A DNA stretch of 64,000 nt. Source: Prevotella denticola (GTDB lineage Bacteria; Bacteroidota; Bacteroidia; Bacteroidales; Bacteroidaceae). Of this stretch, positions 7,498 through 17,591 are shown piece by piece. The stretch covers positions 620,001 through 684,000 of the forward strand of contig NZ_UGTM01000002.1 in the NCBI RefSeq assembly GCF_900454835.1, given 5' to 3'. Position 1 is the stretch's first letter, and each line of letters starts with the position of its first letter. Position numbers and translations under genes: made by a program. Under the pieces are notes generated by a model, which had not been told where the DNA came from, ran no database searches, and saw nothing but the letters and a program-made list of their open reading frames with translations.

Positions 7498-10400
7498 TTA
7501 TTTCACTACCACCTTGCGTCCGCCTACGATGTAAACGCCTGCGGGCAACCGGTGGCGTGCGGCGTCATCGAGGCGGTCGGCCACGCGTCGGCCTTGCAGG
7601 TCATACACCGGACCGTTCTTTCCGTCAGTAGCCTCGTTCGTCACGTTGCCGATGCCCGTGGTCTCGCCGTCGAGGACGACAGAGAGCTGTTTGGCACCTG
7701 ACGCCTGCGGTGGACAGATGATGTAGGCACGGTAGGCAGGAATGGTGGCGGCGGAATTGGCCGTCGTTACCTTGTGGAACTTGCCATCGTCCTGCAGAAT
7801 GTAGGCGTTGGCAGCGGCAGCGGTGGCGTTGCTCACGCCGGCTACCGTACCCGTGAATTTGTAACCTGCGGCGGGGGTCGTCATCTTGTCGGCCTTGTAG
7901 GCTTTCACCTCGATGTTTCTGCCGCCGAGCTGTGGCATACCGTTAGCCGTGATGTAATACGGCGTGTATGCCGTGAGCTTGTCGTCCACTTCCTTGAAAT
8001 GGACTTCGTTTTTGTTGCCGCCCGAGAGGGTGTAGACCTTGAAGCCCTGAGCATACAAGTCGTAAGGCAGACAAAGGGTGGCTTTCCCTATGGAAAGGTC
8101 GCGCTCGTAGGTAACGTTGGCGGCGGTGAAGTCGATGCCGATGGGCAGCTTCGTGCCGTCGGTGAGGTGGAAGTCGTCGCACACCCAGCTGTTGTTCTCC
8201 TTATTATAATATACATAGTTCACCTCTGCCTTGCCGGTCTCGCGGTAGGGGCTCGGCATCTCGCCCAAAGCCTGCGCCCAGTAGCTGTTGTCCTTGCGGT
8301 CGCCCTGCAACATTTTGGCCACCTCGCCGCTCTTCAGTTGGTCGGCGGTTACCCTGTCGCCCTGTACCTTGCCGCAGGGGTTGAGGTAGTAGCAGTTGTT
8401 GATGCGCGTAAAGCCGGTGCCCTCGTTCAGCTCACTTCCCGAGCAGAAGGTGAAGCTCGAAAATCCCTTGTCGCTGGGTTTGGGGCTGGCGTTGTTGGTG
8501 CCGAGGTAGAGGCAGTTGTTCAGCGTGCAGGCGGCATCTTTGTGCCTATGAGCTATAAATCCGGATATAGTTCTACTTGTACCGCCATTCAGGTCGGACG
8601 TGGCGTGGAAGTTTCCCTTGACTAAGCAGTCGTTAATGGTGATATGGGCAGTGTCATCCGGCCATTGAAGTATGCCTGCCAATGAGCTTCTCCCCTTGAG
8701 GTCCACCTCGCTGACACAGCCCGAAATGGTGGTGTTGCCATAAGCATAATTAATCAATCCGGATAACTGGCTATCGTAACTGCTCGACGTAATCTTCCCT
8801 TGGGTGCGCAGGTTGCGGATGGTGGCGTCCTTCACATTCTTGAAGGGGGCAATCTCTCCTCTGTTGCCGGCATCCCAGTTGAAAGAGAGCGTGTGCCCCT
8901 GTCCGTCGAACGTGCCGGAGTAAACGTTGGGCAAATAATAGCCCACCATCAGGATTTCGGTACCGAGATCGATGTCCTTTGTCAGCTTGCCATCGACGGC
9001 GGTATGTCCATCGTTCACGAGGTCGCGGAACGCTTTCCAGTCTTCCTTCGATGCGATTTCGTAGTAATCCTTCTCGGTGACGGTGACGGGCACGCTGCGG
9101 TCTCTATCGACGGGTGTCGTGGGCGTGAAGCCGTCGCCGAAGGCGAGGGCGTAGTAATGGTGGGGGTTGTAGCCCTCGCCGAGGAATTTGCTCAGGGCGG
9201 GCAGGCTGACGGTCTTGCCGCTGTTGGCGTAGGCGGCGGCTTTGGCTTGTCCGTTGTGGGTGAACTGCACCCGATAGACGTGCTTAGCGGCTTCGTCGGT
9301 GGGCAGCGGCTCTTTGTCCGTGCCTATCTTCTGTCCCCACGCCATGTCGGCGCGCTTGCCCTGTAGCATATATGCCACGTATCCGTTTCTTAGCTGTGCC
9401 TCGGAAATCTGCTCGCCCTGCTTCTTGCCACAGGCGTTGAGATAGTAACAGTTGTTGAGGGTGGTGGTGCCGCCAGAGGTATTGGTCGGGGCGAAGGTGT
9501 TGTTTTTTTCGCCGTCGCTGTAGGCGTTATTATTGCCGGCGTAGAGGCAGTTGTTCATCACGAGAGTGCCGTTCTGCACATACACGAAGCCGCCCATGCC
9601 CAGCTGGCCTTTGTCGGTAGTGGCGTTGATACTGCCCTTCACTATGCAGTCGTTGATGGTGGCGTGGGCATTGGTGAATACATAGTTAACCAGTCCCGCC
9701 GCTCTGCACGGGTCGTTGTGGGTGCTGGTGATGTTGACGTTGCTCACGCAGTTCGATACGGTGATGTTGCCGCCAGCCGCTTCGTCAATCAGTCCGCTGA
9801 GATAGTGATAGCGCGCGGTGATGCTCCCCTCGGTGCGCAGGTTCTTGATCGTGGCGCCACTCACTCTCCTGAAAGGGGCGATGTCACTGTTTGCGTTGTC
9901 TGTCCAGTTTAAGGTGAGCACGTGGTTCTGCCCGTCAAAGGTGCCGCGATAGGGGGTGTAGGACGTTCCCGCCTTGGCGATGTCGCTGCCGATGTTGACG
10001 TCGGCGGTCATCTTGACGTTCATGCCGTTCTGCCCGGCGTTGTTCACGAGTTCACAGAAGGTTTTCCAGTCGGCGGCCGACTTGATTTCGTAGTGGTCTT
10101 TCTCGGTGAACGACACGCCTACGGTCATGTTGCCGTTGACGGGCGTCGAGGCAGTAAATCCGCCGTCGAAGCTGAGGGCGTAGAAGTGGTTGGCGTTGTA
10201 GCCCGAGCCTACGACGTCTCTCGCGGGAATCGTGGCGAGGAAGCTGCCTACGCTCTTGCCTGGGTTGGCATAGCGGGTGGCCACGACTTTGCCGCCTCGG
10301 GTGAACTCCACCTTGTAGAGCTGCTTCGCGGCGTCGGCGGTCAGGTCGGGCGCGTTGTCGGTGCCGATGACCTGCCCCCATACTTGGTTGCTCCTGCTGC

Positions 10401-12209
10401 CTTGCAGTTTGGCGGCCACGTAGCCGTTGCGTAGTTGCTCCTCGGTTGCCTGCGTGCCTTGCCCCCTGCCGCAGTTGTTGCGGTAGTAGCAGTTGGTGAC
10501 GGTGGCGTTATGGGCGAAGGTATTTATTCTTTCGCTGCTGCTGTTGGCATTGTTGGTGCCGATGTAGAGGCAGTTGGTAAAGGTGCAGGTGCCGTTCTGA
10601 CTGTATACAAATCCGCCCATGCCGGTCTTTCCTTTGTCGGTGCTGGCGTAGATCGAGCCTTTCACGATGCAGTCGGTGAAGTCGACGCGCGAGTTGGAGC
10701 CGATATACGACACCATGCCTCCTGCACCGCAGCGGTCGTCGGCATAGGTGCTGGTGAGGTCGACGTTGCTCACGCAGCCCGTGACGGTGGTTTCGCCATA
10801 CGCCTCATCAATCAGTCCTCCTATATACATACGGCTCGACTTGATTGTCCCTGCGGTGCGCAGGTTCTTGATGGTGGCGCCCCTCACATGCCGGAAGGGG
10901 GCGATGTCGCTGGCGTTGACATTCCAGTTGACCGTGAGCGTATGTCCCTGTCCGTCGAAGGTACCGGAATAATACTTGGAGGAAGTGCCCACCTGCACGA
11001 TATCCCCTCCGAGGTCGACGTTGCGCATCAGCTTAGCGTCGACGGAAGTCTGACCGCTTTCCACAATGTCGCAAAACGCTTTCCAATCGTCTTTCGAGGC
11101 GATTTCGTAGAATTCCTTTTCAGTGAACGACACCTCCACGGTCATGTCGTCATTGACGGGAGCGTTGGCATTGAAGTCGCTCGCAACGGTGAGGGCGTAA
11201 TAATGGTGGGGGGTGTAGCTCGTGCCCTTGATGTCCTGCACGGTGGGTGCCGTCACCTTACCGCCCTTGTTGACGTATCGTGAAAAGACAGTCTTGCCGT
11301 TGTCGATGAAGTCCACCTTGCAGATTTTCTTAGCCTCGTCGGCGGTGAACTGCGGCTGCGCATCCGTTCCAATGGTCTGTCCCCACACCATTTGGCTTCT
11401 GCGGGCTTGCAGCATATAGGCCACCGCGCCGTTTTTGAGTTGCTCGTCGGTAATTTTCGTGCCCTGTGCCTTGCCGCAGGCGTTCAGGTAGTAGCAGTTC
11501 TTGACTTCGGTGTTGTTCCCGGCAAAGGTGTAGCTTTCGTTGTTGTTGGCGTTGTTCGTGCCGAGGTAGAGGCAGTTGGTCAAGGTACAGTTGCCATACT
11601 GACGACATACAAATCCGCTAATTATTTCTCCCTTTTTCGTGACAGTGAAGTCGCCCTTGACGATGCAGTCGGTAATGGTAAGCTTGCCATAATTGATTAC
11701 CCAACGAACCATGCCCGCTAAAATAGTTTTTGCCTTGAGATTCACCTCAATGATGCAGCCCGAAATGGTGGTAGTGCCATACACGTTAACAATCAATCCG
11801 CTAAGACCATCTCCTTTAGACTTGATCTCCCCTTTGACGTGCAGGTTTTTAATGGTGGTGTTCTCCACACTTTCGAATGGTGCTACCCGAACACGTGTGC
11901 CGGTATTCCAGTTGATCGTGAGCGTATGCCCCTGCCCGTCGAAGGTACCGGAGTAAAGATGGTATTGATTGCCCACCATGACAATTTCCTGGCCGAGGTC
12001 GATGTCGGCGTTGAGTTCAATGTCCGCCGTCATCTTGGCGTTGAGCGTGGTCTCGCCTTTGTTCACACGGTCGCAGAAGGTTTTCCAGTCGGCTGCCGAG
12101 CCGATGTTGAAGGTACCCCCCCCCGCTCTTTCTGTGCCAACGCCGGTACGGCGAGCACGAGGACGAACAGAAAGAGGCAGAGCCTCTGAATGATGTTTTG
12201 TTGTTTCAT
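7498..12209 (-). CDS. Large modular surface protein, out of frame at a G9 tract (phase-off or frameshifted)
   Basis: The ATG at 12209 opens a signal peptide (MKQQNIIQRLCLFLFVLVLA, cleavage near ALAQ). The frame breaks at a run of nine G (12116-12124): as written, translation stops after 48 residues at 12063-12065. Restoring G10 or G7 joins the signal peptide to a continuous frame that begins FNIGSAADWKTFCDRV and runs to 7498, about 1,570 residues. Four modules of about 340 residues follow. Each opens with a YEIxSxxDWKxF block, then TFDGQGHTL, a run of GLUG-like beta-helix turns, NCLY.GTNNA, NCYYLN.CGK.QG and WGQxIGTD. The tail (VYDLQGRRV...GVYIVGGRKVVVK) is a Prevotella-type C-terminal sorting-like motif. 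It is likely a surface adhesin-like protein. G+C is clearly higher than in the neighbours, suggesting separate acquisition. Confidence 0.8.
12116..12124 (-). repeat. G9 homopolymer tract just after the signal peptide
   Basis: Nine consecutive G on the coding strand, after codons for AQKE and before TACCTTC. Upstream is a complete signal peptide; downstream is the mature protein in another frame. G10 or G7 gives an intact protein and G9 does not. Such tracts slip readily during replication. Confidence 0.85.
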
Positions 12210-12266
12210 ATTGAATTTGAAATTAAAAAAATAAATATTCTTTTGGTTATCGGGGGCGTGGCGTAG

Positions 12267-12533
12267 TTACTGCGTTTTCTGGAAGACTTCCTTGTATATT
12301 TCTGTCTGTTCCCGATTACGTCGTACAAGATGGTTGATCGTATCTTTGGAAAGGGAATCCAAAAGATGCTTATGCGCCAAGCCGTCAAACGGTTCTTCAA
12401 ACGGACGGAGATAAGACAGCTTTTCCTTTCGCGTGGAGATTTCGGTGAACTTTTTATCCATATCGAGTGAAAAGCCGATGATGAATTCTCCGGTTTTATT
12501 TTTTAAAATATATACCCAACAGTTCTTTTTCAT
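12267..12533 (-). CDS. Small GIY-YIG-like protein (degenerate)
   Basis: An 88-residue protein starting MKKNCWVYILKNKTGEFIIGF, which matches the opening strands of the GIY-YIG fold (W-VYIL ... F-IGF in place of GIY ... YIG). The start at 12533 is preferred because a longer frame to 12614 adds an unrelated leader. The tyrosine of the second motif and the downstream catalytic Arg/Glu pattern are not obvious, so nuclease activity is doubtful. It lies 57 bp upstream of the surface-protein gene on the same strand and could be co-transcribed with it. On the minus strand a TAATTTTG box lies in its leader at about 12560, though without a convincing -33 element. Confidence 0.55.
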   Translation of the reverse strand: MKKNCWVYILKNKTGEFIIGFSLDMDKKFTEISTRKEKLSYLRPFEEPFDGLAHKHLLDSLSKDTINHLVRRNREQTEIYKEVFQKTQ

Positions 12534-12664
12534 GTTTGCTGTTTGTTGATTCTGTTGCAAAATTATTCTACGAAGACCAACAGGGCGTTTCATATTTGCA
12601 AAAACTTGTATCATATTTGTAATTCACTAAGAATTGACGATTGATTTATAAATGTCCGGAACAC

Positions 12665-14404
12665 CTATGCCCTCTCTTCGGATGAGCCCTTTTGCGTTTT
12701 CTTTTTTTCTTTGGAAACGGCTTTGTATTCTGAAGGCGACATCCCGAAGAAAGCCCGAAAACAACGGTTAAATGTGGCTCGGGAATTGAATCCTGACCTA
12801 TATTCCACCTCGTTGATGTTCAAGTCGGGATTGTTGGTGAGCAGCGATGCCGCGTGCCGCAGCCGGTAGCCGTTGATAAATTCGTTGATTGTGGCTCCGT
12901 CGGCATACTTGCGCACGGCATTGGTGATATAGACGGCATTTGTTCCAATCCGCTTTGAGAGAATGTCGCGGTTCAACTCCGTGTCTTTATATACTTTCTC
13001 TTTCTGCATCAGCTCGCACAACTGGCGATAGATTTTTCCTTCACGGTCGAGTTCTTCCTCGGGAACAAGCCTTGCCGCGGTCTCCATGTCGCTTTCCGCC
13101 TTGCGGTATAATAGAATAGAGTCGTACAAAGCCCTGTTTTTGCGGCGCAAGCGGCGGGTGTAGATAATGTAAAGTACGACGGTGGCAAGCAGCAATGCCA
13201 CGATGATGAGTGAGAGATAGAGCCGTGTTGTGATAACCTCGTTCCGGAGTGTGAGCTTGTCAACCTCGAAAATGGTGCGCAGTTCGTCGAGCTGCTTGGC
13301 AAGCTCAGTGTTGCGCAGTTTGTCTTTGTGTGGGATGACAAGGCTGTACAATTCTGCGGCTTCCTTGTATCGTCCGGCCTGCATGTAGAGGTCGGCTTGC
13401 TGCATCTGCACGGTGAGCAGGCTGACAGAGTCGCCGGCGGCAGTCATGATGCCCATGTTCTCGTTGTTGCAGGCAATGGCCCGGTCGTACTGTTTTGTGG
13501 CTGCATAGTAGCGGGCTTTCACTTGCAGAAGCTTGAATCGGGCAACGGCTTTGCGTTCCTCGGCATATTTATCGGCGAGCTGCAGCAATTCCTTGGCGCG
13601 GTCGTAATGGCCTGTTTCCAATTCAGCGACGGCAGTTGCCAGCGTGCAGTAGAGGTAGCGTCCGTTGAGCGAGGGTGTGTAGCCTTTTTGTAGGGCTTCC
13701 TTCTTGTATTTGTCGATGATCGCTTTCCATTCCGCGCATTTCACCCTTAGCTTTTCATATTTCCGCAGTCCGTCGAGCGTTTCGCCCAAGACGTTGTAGG
13801 CAGAGAGCAATTGTGAGATTTCATCAACCTTGGAAAGTGCGACAATGCTCTCCTCGATGGTCTTCTCGGCTTCGCGGAAGCGTCCCATTGTCTGATAGAT
13901 GCATGCCATGCCGTAGGTGGAAGTGCCTAATCCATAGTTGCTCTTTCTTTTTCGCGCGTCGGCATACATCTTTTGCGCTTCAAACAATGCGGTCTGCACC
14001 TTGTCTTCGTAGAGATAACTCTCAATCAGCACGTTCCACGCATTGTAGTAATAATCCCATGTGCCGTTCTTTTTCATTGCACTGAGGACTTCGGGCAAAT
14101 AGTAGCTAATGCTGTCGGTCATCTCGTAGTTGTAATAGCAATACAACTGGGTGATGCGCGCCTGGGCTTCCGCCTCCTTGTCTTTTTGACGTAAGGATTC
14201 GGCAAGATATTCACGGATGCAGCGTAATTCATAGCCCATATTATCTTCGGCAGCTGCCAACCGGCAAAGATGATGGTAGGCCTGCAAAAGTTTTTCTCCT
14301 TTGAGGTGCTTCATCTCTTTGCGGATGGAGTCTGCCGGAGTGGCGGCATACATTTCTCCTGCGCAGAGTGTAATGACAAACAGTAATGTGATAAAATGTT
14401 TCAT
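12665..14404 (-). CDS. Membrane-anchored TPR/AraC-type transcriptional regulator
   Basis: A 579-residue protein built as signal peptide (MKHFITLLFVITLCAGEMYA), a TPR-like helical region (about 25-385), one membrane helix near residues 395-415 (LSLIIVALLLATVVLYIIY), and a C-terminal AraC-type double helix-turn-helix (about 470-565, with GFNSRATFNRCFRAFFGMSP). The sensor part would face the periplasm and the DNA-binding part the cytoplasm. It is transcribed in the same direction as the GIY-YIG and surface-protein genes, with a 131-bp gap, and may control them. Such regulators are common in Prevotella. The ligand is unknown. Confidence 0.8.
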   Translation of the reverse strand: MKHFITLLFVITLCAGEMYAATPADSIRKEMKHLKGEKLLQAYHHLCRLAAAEDNMGYELRCIREYLAESLRQKDKEAEAQARITQLYCYYNYEMTDSISYYLPEVLSAMKKNGTWDYYYNAWNVLIESYLYEDKVQTALFEAQKMYADARKRKSNYGLGTSTYGMACIYQTMGRFREAEKTIEESIVALSKVDEISQLLSAYNVLGETLDGLRKYEKLRVKCAEWKAIIDKYKKEALQKGYTPSLNGRYLYCTLATAVAELETGHYDRAKELLQLADKYAEERKAVARFKLLQVKARYYAATKQYDRAIACNNENMGIMTAAGDSVSLLTVQMQQADLYMQAGRYKEAAELYSLVIPHKDKLRNTELAKQLDELRTIFEVDKLTLRNEVITTRLYLSLIIVALLLATVVLYIIYTRRLRRKNRALYDSILLYRKAESDMETAARLVPEEELDREGKIYRQLCELMQKEKVYKDTELNRDILSKRIGTNAVYITNAVRKYADGATINEFINGYRLRHAASLLTNNPDLNINEVEYRSGFNSRATFNRCFRAFFGMSPSEYKAVSKEKKKTQKGSSEERA

Positions 14405-14516
14405 TTCCTGTATATATTCAGTTTTACGGTTTCATAGACATAACAGGTTTCTTGTCCTTCCTCCCCCTAAAGTATATCCCGCAGGTAGTAGCAACGACTG
14501 CTCTGTTTGAGCTATT

Positions 14517-14600
14517 TTCTATCCCTGCCGTGCCACCAGTATCAGGACGAAGAGGTAGGTGCTGATCCTGATTCTCTGAATGATGCCTGTTGTTTTTCAT
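14517..14600 (-). pseudogene. Decayed copy of the surface protein's signal-peptide region
   Basis: On the minus strand, ATGAAAAACAACAGGCATC followed by ATTCAGAG mirrors the start of the surface-protein gene at 12209. A shifted frame reads IQR-RISTYLFVLILVARQG and then a TAG. The likeness to IQRLCLFLFVLVLAVPALAQ suggests a second copy that has lost its frame and everything downstream. It lies upstream of the AraC-type gene. Short and degenerate, so only moderately sure. Confidence 0.45.
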
Positions 14601-14891
14601 TTGCCATAATCTCATTCTCTTTATGAATAACTCTTTTTGCTAATTATGAATTAAATATATTTCTACGTTCTCATTTTCTCATTTCGCATTCCTTTCTGCT
14701 GAATTTCGTATGCTGGACAGTTCATTTCTTGGCTGTTCTGCAAGGAATATTTCTGCGAGAACAGCAAAAGACTATACAAAAATAACAAACAGAATGTTAT
14801 AAATCAGAGTTTCTTAGCAGAAAGACCATTTAAAGGCTTTCATTACACCCCTAAAAACCTTAATTATCCCTTAAAAACACTTAATAAAAAG

Positions 14892-14923
14892 CTTGGTAAA
14901 GAGAAAATAAAAACGTATCTTTG
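14892..14923 (+). promoter_or_regulatory. Promoter for the LuxR-like gene
   Basis: CTTG at 14892-14895, a 20-bp spacer and TATCTTTG at 14916-14923 match the Bacteroidetes housekeeping promoter. The ATG follows at 14955. The rest of the 14,601-14,954 gap is AT-rich and shows no gene. Confidence 0.75.
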
Positions 14924-14954
14924 CAGTCGTTATAAAAAGTAAAAAACGGCAACA

Positions 14955-15974
14955 ATGTTCATTCATTCTCTCACAGAAAAGGTATCGGCATTCCTACGGT
15001 CGCGCACTACAAACACCATTGAACGGCACCGCGTCATCGTGTATTTGCTCCACTCCCTTCTCGTTGTTTCCGTCATCTCCTTGCAGTTCATGAGGCTGGG
15101 TGGCTCACACGACAGGCTGCCACTTTCCATGAGCGGCATACACCTTGCGACATGCCTTCTTTCGCTGCTGCTCTATCTCACGCAGCGGCTGACACTTCCC
15201 AAGGCTTTTTCACTCACGGTGCTCGTGGCGCAGTGTACCATCGCCGTGCGCTTCTTTTATTTCGCCACCGTACGTCCCGACCATTTTCTGCAGCTCATCC
15301 TCATCAATCAGGTAACGTCGCTGCTGGCCGTCTTCTTCCTTGTGTTGAGCTTTGTCCGGATCACCCCCTTTATCGTCTCTGCTATCAGTGTGGTTAGCTA
15401 CGGTTGTGTGGCAGCCTATCTTCAAGAGCCTTCGCTTTGGCGTCTGTTCGCTTTCTTCCTCTTCGTGCAGTTTTTCCTCTGCACGCTGGGCGAGCTGCTG
15501 CGATATAATGTGATGAGTGTAACGAAGGAAAATACCGATTTGCATCACCGTGAGACGGCACTGATGCACGCCGTCAGGCTGAACAGGCAGGAGATAGAGG
15601 CCTATCTGCGCATGAGCGGCAACAGCCACCCTTCGCCCGAGGACACGGACCGCCTGTTTTCCATGCTCAAACCGAAATCGCAACGCAACCTTATCAACGC
15701 CGTGCGCCTGCATCTGAAAAAACACTTGATGGATGACTGCGATCTGGGGCACCACTTTCCCTGTCTGACTAAATCAGAAACGGATGTGTGCCGCCTCATT
15801 CTCGCGGGAAAGAAGCGGAGCGAAATCGGCCTGCTACTTGACAAAACCGAAAACAACGTCGACGTGACGCGTAACCACATCCGCAAGAAACTCAATGTAC
15901 CCACTGACCAAGACTTGCAGAAATTTCTCATCAATTTATTGATAGAAAAAGAATATTCGAAAAGGAGGAAATAA
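14955..15974 (+). CDS. Membrane protein with C-terminal LuxR-type HTH
   Basis: A 339-residue protein. The N-terminal half (about residues 25-185) has roughly six hydrophobic segments. A short charged linker follows, then a LuxR/GerE-type helix-turn-helix at about 265-330 (LTKSETDVCRLILAGKKRSEI, NNVDVTRNHIRKKL). It is a membrane-tethered transcription regulator, probably sensing an envelope signal; the input is unknown. It is divergent from the AraC-type gene and is followed by a clear terminator, so it is a single-gene unit. It shares the cargo block with the surface protein, but a regulatory link is only inferred. Confidence 0.7.
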   Translation: MFIHSLTEKVSAFLRSRTTNTIERHRVIVYLLHSLLVVSVISLQFMRLGGSHDRLPLSMSGIHLATCLLSLLLYLTQRLTLPKAFSLTVLVAQCTIAVRFFYFATVRPDHFLQLILINQVTSLLAVFFLVLSFVRITPFIVSAISVVSYGCVAAYLQEPSLWRLFAFFLFVQFFLCTLGELLRYNVMSVTKENTDLHHRETALMHAVRLNRQEIEAYLRMSGNSHPSPEDTDRLFSMLKPKSQRNLINAVRLHLKKHLMDDCDLGHHFPCLTKSETDVCRLILAGKKRSEIGLLLDKTENNVDVTRNHIRKKLNVPTDQDLQKFLINLLIEKEYSKRRK

Positions 15975-16020
15975 ATAAATAAGTTCCTCTACCGGAAACG
16001 TTCATATTTATTTATAACAT

Positions 16021-16070
16021 GCCATTATCCGCTTTCCATATAGATTCGGATAATGGCTTCTTGTTTTTTC
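16021..16070 (+). terminator. Rho-independent terminator after the LuxR-like gene
   Basis: GCCATTATCCG (16021-16031) pairs perfectly with CGGATAATGGC (16047-16057), followed by TTCTTGTTTTTT. Confidence 0.85.
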
Positions 16071-16129
16071 CCTGTATTTCCCGATTTTCCCAAAAGTTTT
16101 TCAATTTCTTCATATACCTATAATTTAGC

Positions 16130-16167
16130 TGCTTGATAACAATATTCATCATTAAAATTATCAAGCA
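16130..16167 (+). promoter_or_regulatory. Inverted repeat abutting the DUF3945 gene start
   Basis: TGCTTGATAA at 16130-16139 and TTATCAAGCA at 16158-16167 form a perfect 10-bp inverted repeat ending at the base before the ATG. It may be an operator or an RNA stem that hides the start codon. Confidence 0.5.
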
Positions 16168-17571
16168 ATGGAATCAAACAGCAATGACAATTATGTGCTG
16201 GTTCTGGAAGACCGCACGGAAGTGAAGAATGAAAAGGAAGTGGGGAAACTCTCCGTTGTTTCAGGTATCAACGACAAGGGAAAACTCCAAACAACGGAAG
16301 CCACAGCAGCCAATCAAGCAGCGTTTTTGAAATTCAACAACAAAGACGGCTTGCTGAAGAACTTCATGACCAACTTCCTCAAACAGTTTAATAACCCGAC
16401 TCATTTCGGGTTGTACAAGGTCGTGGCAGACAACGTGGAACAGGGCGTGGGCAACCTGCGCACTATGCTACAAAACCGAGAGAAGCCAGAAAGCAAACAG
16501 CAACTGGCAGAGATGGGTGTTTCCTTTGAGGATTATTTGCCCAAACAGAAGAATGCCACCGCCATCGATCCTGAAAAGGTGGACTGGAAGCAACTCGACA
16601 ATCTCGGTCTTACCCGTGAGCGATTGGAGCAGAGTGGAGAATTGGAAAAAATGCTTTCTTGGCAGAAGAGCAACCTCATTACGATTGCCATCCCGATGGG
16701 TGATACCACCATTTATACTGATGCACGCCTTGCATTCCGCACGGATGACAACGGCAACATCGGTTTGGCTATCCATCCTTTACGCAAGGAGCCACAACTC
16801 GATTTTCCCTATATGGGCTACAAGTTCTCTCCCGAAGAAAAGGAGCAACTCCTCACTACCGGTAATCTCGGCAAGACCATCGAGGTGACACCCAAGAACG
16901 GAAAGCCTTTCTCTGCATACGTTTCTATTGACCCGCAGACGAATGAAATCATCGCCCTGCGTGCAGATCGGGTAAACATTCCCAAGGAAATCAAGGGCGT
17001 GACACTTTCTGATGCTCAGTATAAAGACCTTGTGGAAGGCAAAGCCGTGAAAGTGGAAGGTATGACTGCCAAGAGTGGCAAATCCTTCAATGCCACCCTG
17101 CAGGTCAATGCAGAGAAGAAAGGCATTGAATTTATCTTTGGTGACAACCGTGGATTCAAGGAACGGCAGCAGCAGACACAGCAACAAGGCGTCCCGCATA
17201 AACTCTGCGGACTGGAACTCTCAGAAAAACAGCGTGAAGCTTTGGATAGCGGTCGTACACTATATCTAAAGAATATGGTGGACAAACAGGGGCAGCCTTT
17301 CAATGCATACGTTCGCATGGACAAGGAACAGAACCGCCCACGTTTTTACAAGTGGAATCCTGACAAGAAGCAGGAAACCGGCAAAGAAAAGGTGGTTGCC
17401 GTAGCCGAAGAACACAAAACACAGGTAGCCGTGAATAACCACGGTAAGACGAATGAAGCCACCAAGAACGTGAAAGAACCACTCAAAACGGGACAGACAC
17501 AGCCTACTGCCGAGCAGAAGCAAAAGCAGGACGAAAACAAACAGAAGAAATCCCGTGGACGTAGAATGTAA
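16168..17571 (+). CDS. DUF4099/DUF3945 domain conjugative-transposon protein
   Basis: A 467-residue protein. The N-terminal 130 residues fit the DUF4099-type region seen upstream of DUF3945. Three related blocks follow, in which L(S/T)..Q...L..G..(V/I)..(V/M)..K.GK.F.A is repeated (around residues 220-250, 275-310 and 345-390). The C-terminal 80 residues are Lys/Gln/Glu-rich and probably disordered. Genes of this type precede topB in many Bacteroidetes ICEs and may assist DNA processing; no activity is established. It lies 20 bases before topB, in the same transcript. Confidence 0.75.
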   Translation: MESNSNDNYVLVLEDRTEVKNEKEVGKLSVVSGINDKGKLQTTEATAANQAAFLKFNNKDGLLKNFMTNFLKQFNNPTHFGLYKVVADNVEQGVGNLRTMLQNREKPESKQQLAEMGVSFEDYLPKQKNATAIDPEKVDWKQLDNLGLTRERLEQSGELEKMLSWQKSNLITIAIPMGDTTIYTDARLAFRTDDNGNIGLAIHPLRKEPQLDFPYMGYKFSPEEKEQLLTTGNLGKTIEVTPKNGKPFSAYVSIDPQTNEIIALRADRVNIPKEIKGVTLSDAQYKDLVEGKAVKVEGMTAKSGKSFNATLQVNAEKKGIEFIFGDNRGFKERQQQTQQQGVPHKLCGLELSEKQREALDSGRTLYLKNMVDKQGQPFNAYVRMDKEQNRPRFYKWNPDKKQETGKEKVVAVAEEHKTQVAVNNHGKTNEATKNVKEPLKTGQTQPTAEQKQKQDENKQKKSRGRRM

Positions 17572-17591
17572 CCTTAAAACCATTTATCACT

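Noticed and set aside
7774..11721. Long plus-strand open frames opposite the surface protein (e.g. 7774-8625, 9922-10434, 10435-11283)
   Set aside because: They are antisense shadows of a high-G+C, repetitive gene; they share no domain and follow the repeat period of the sense gene.
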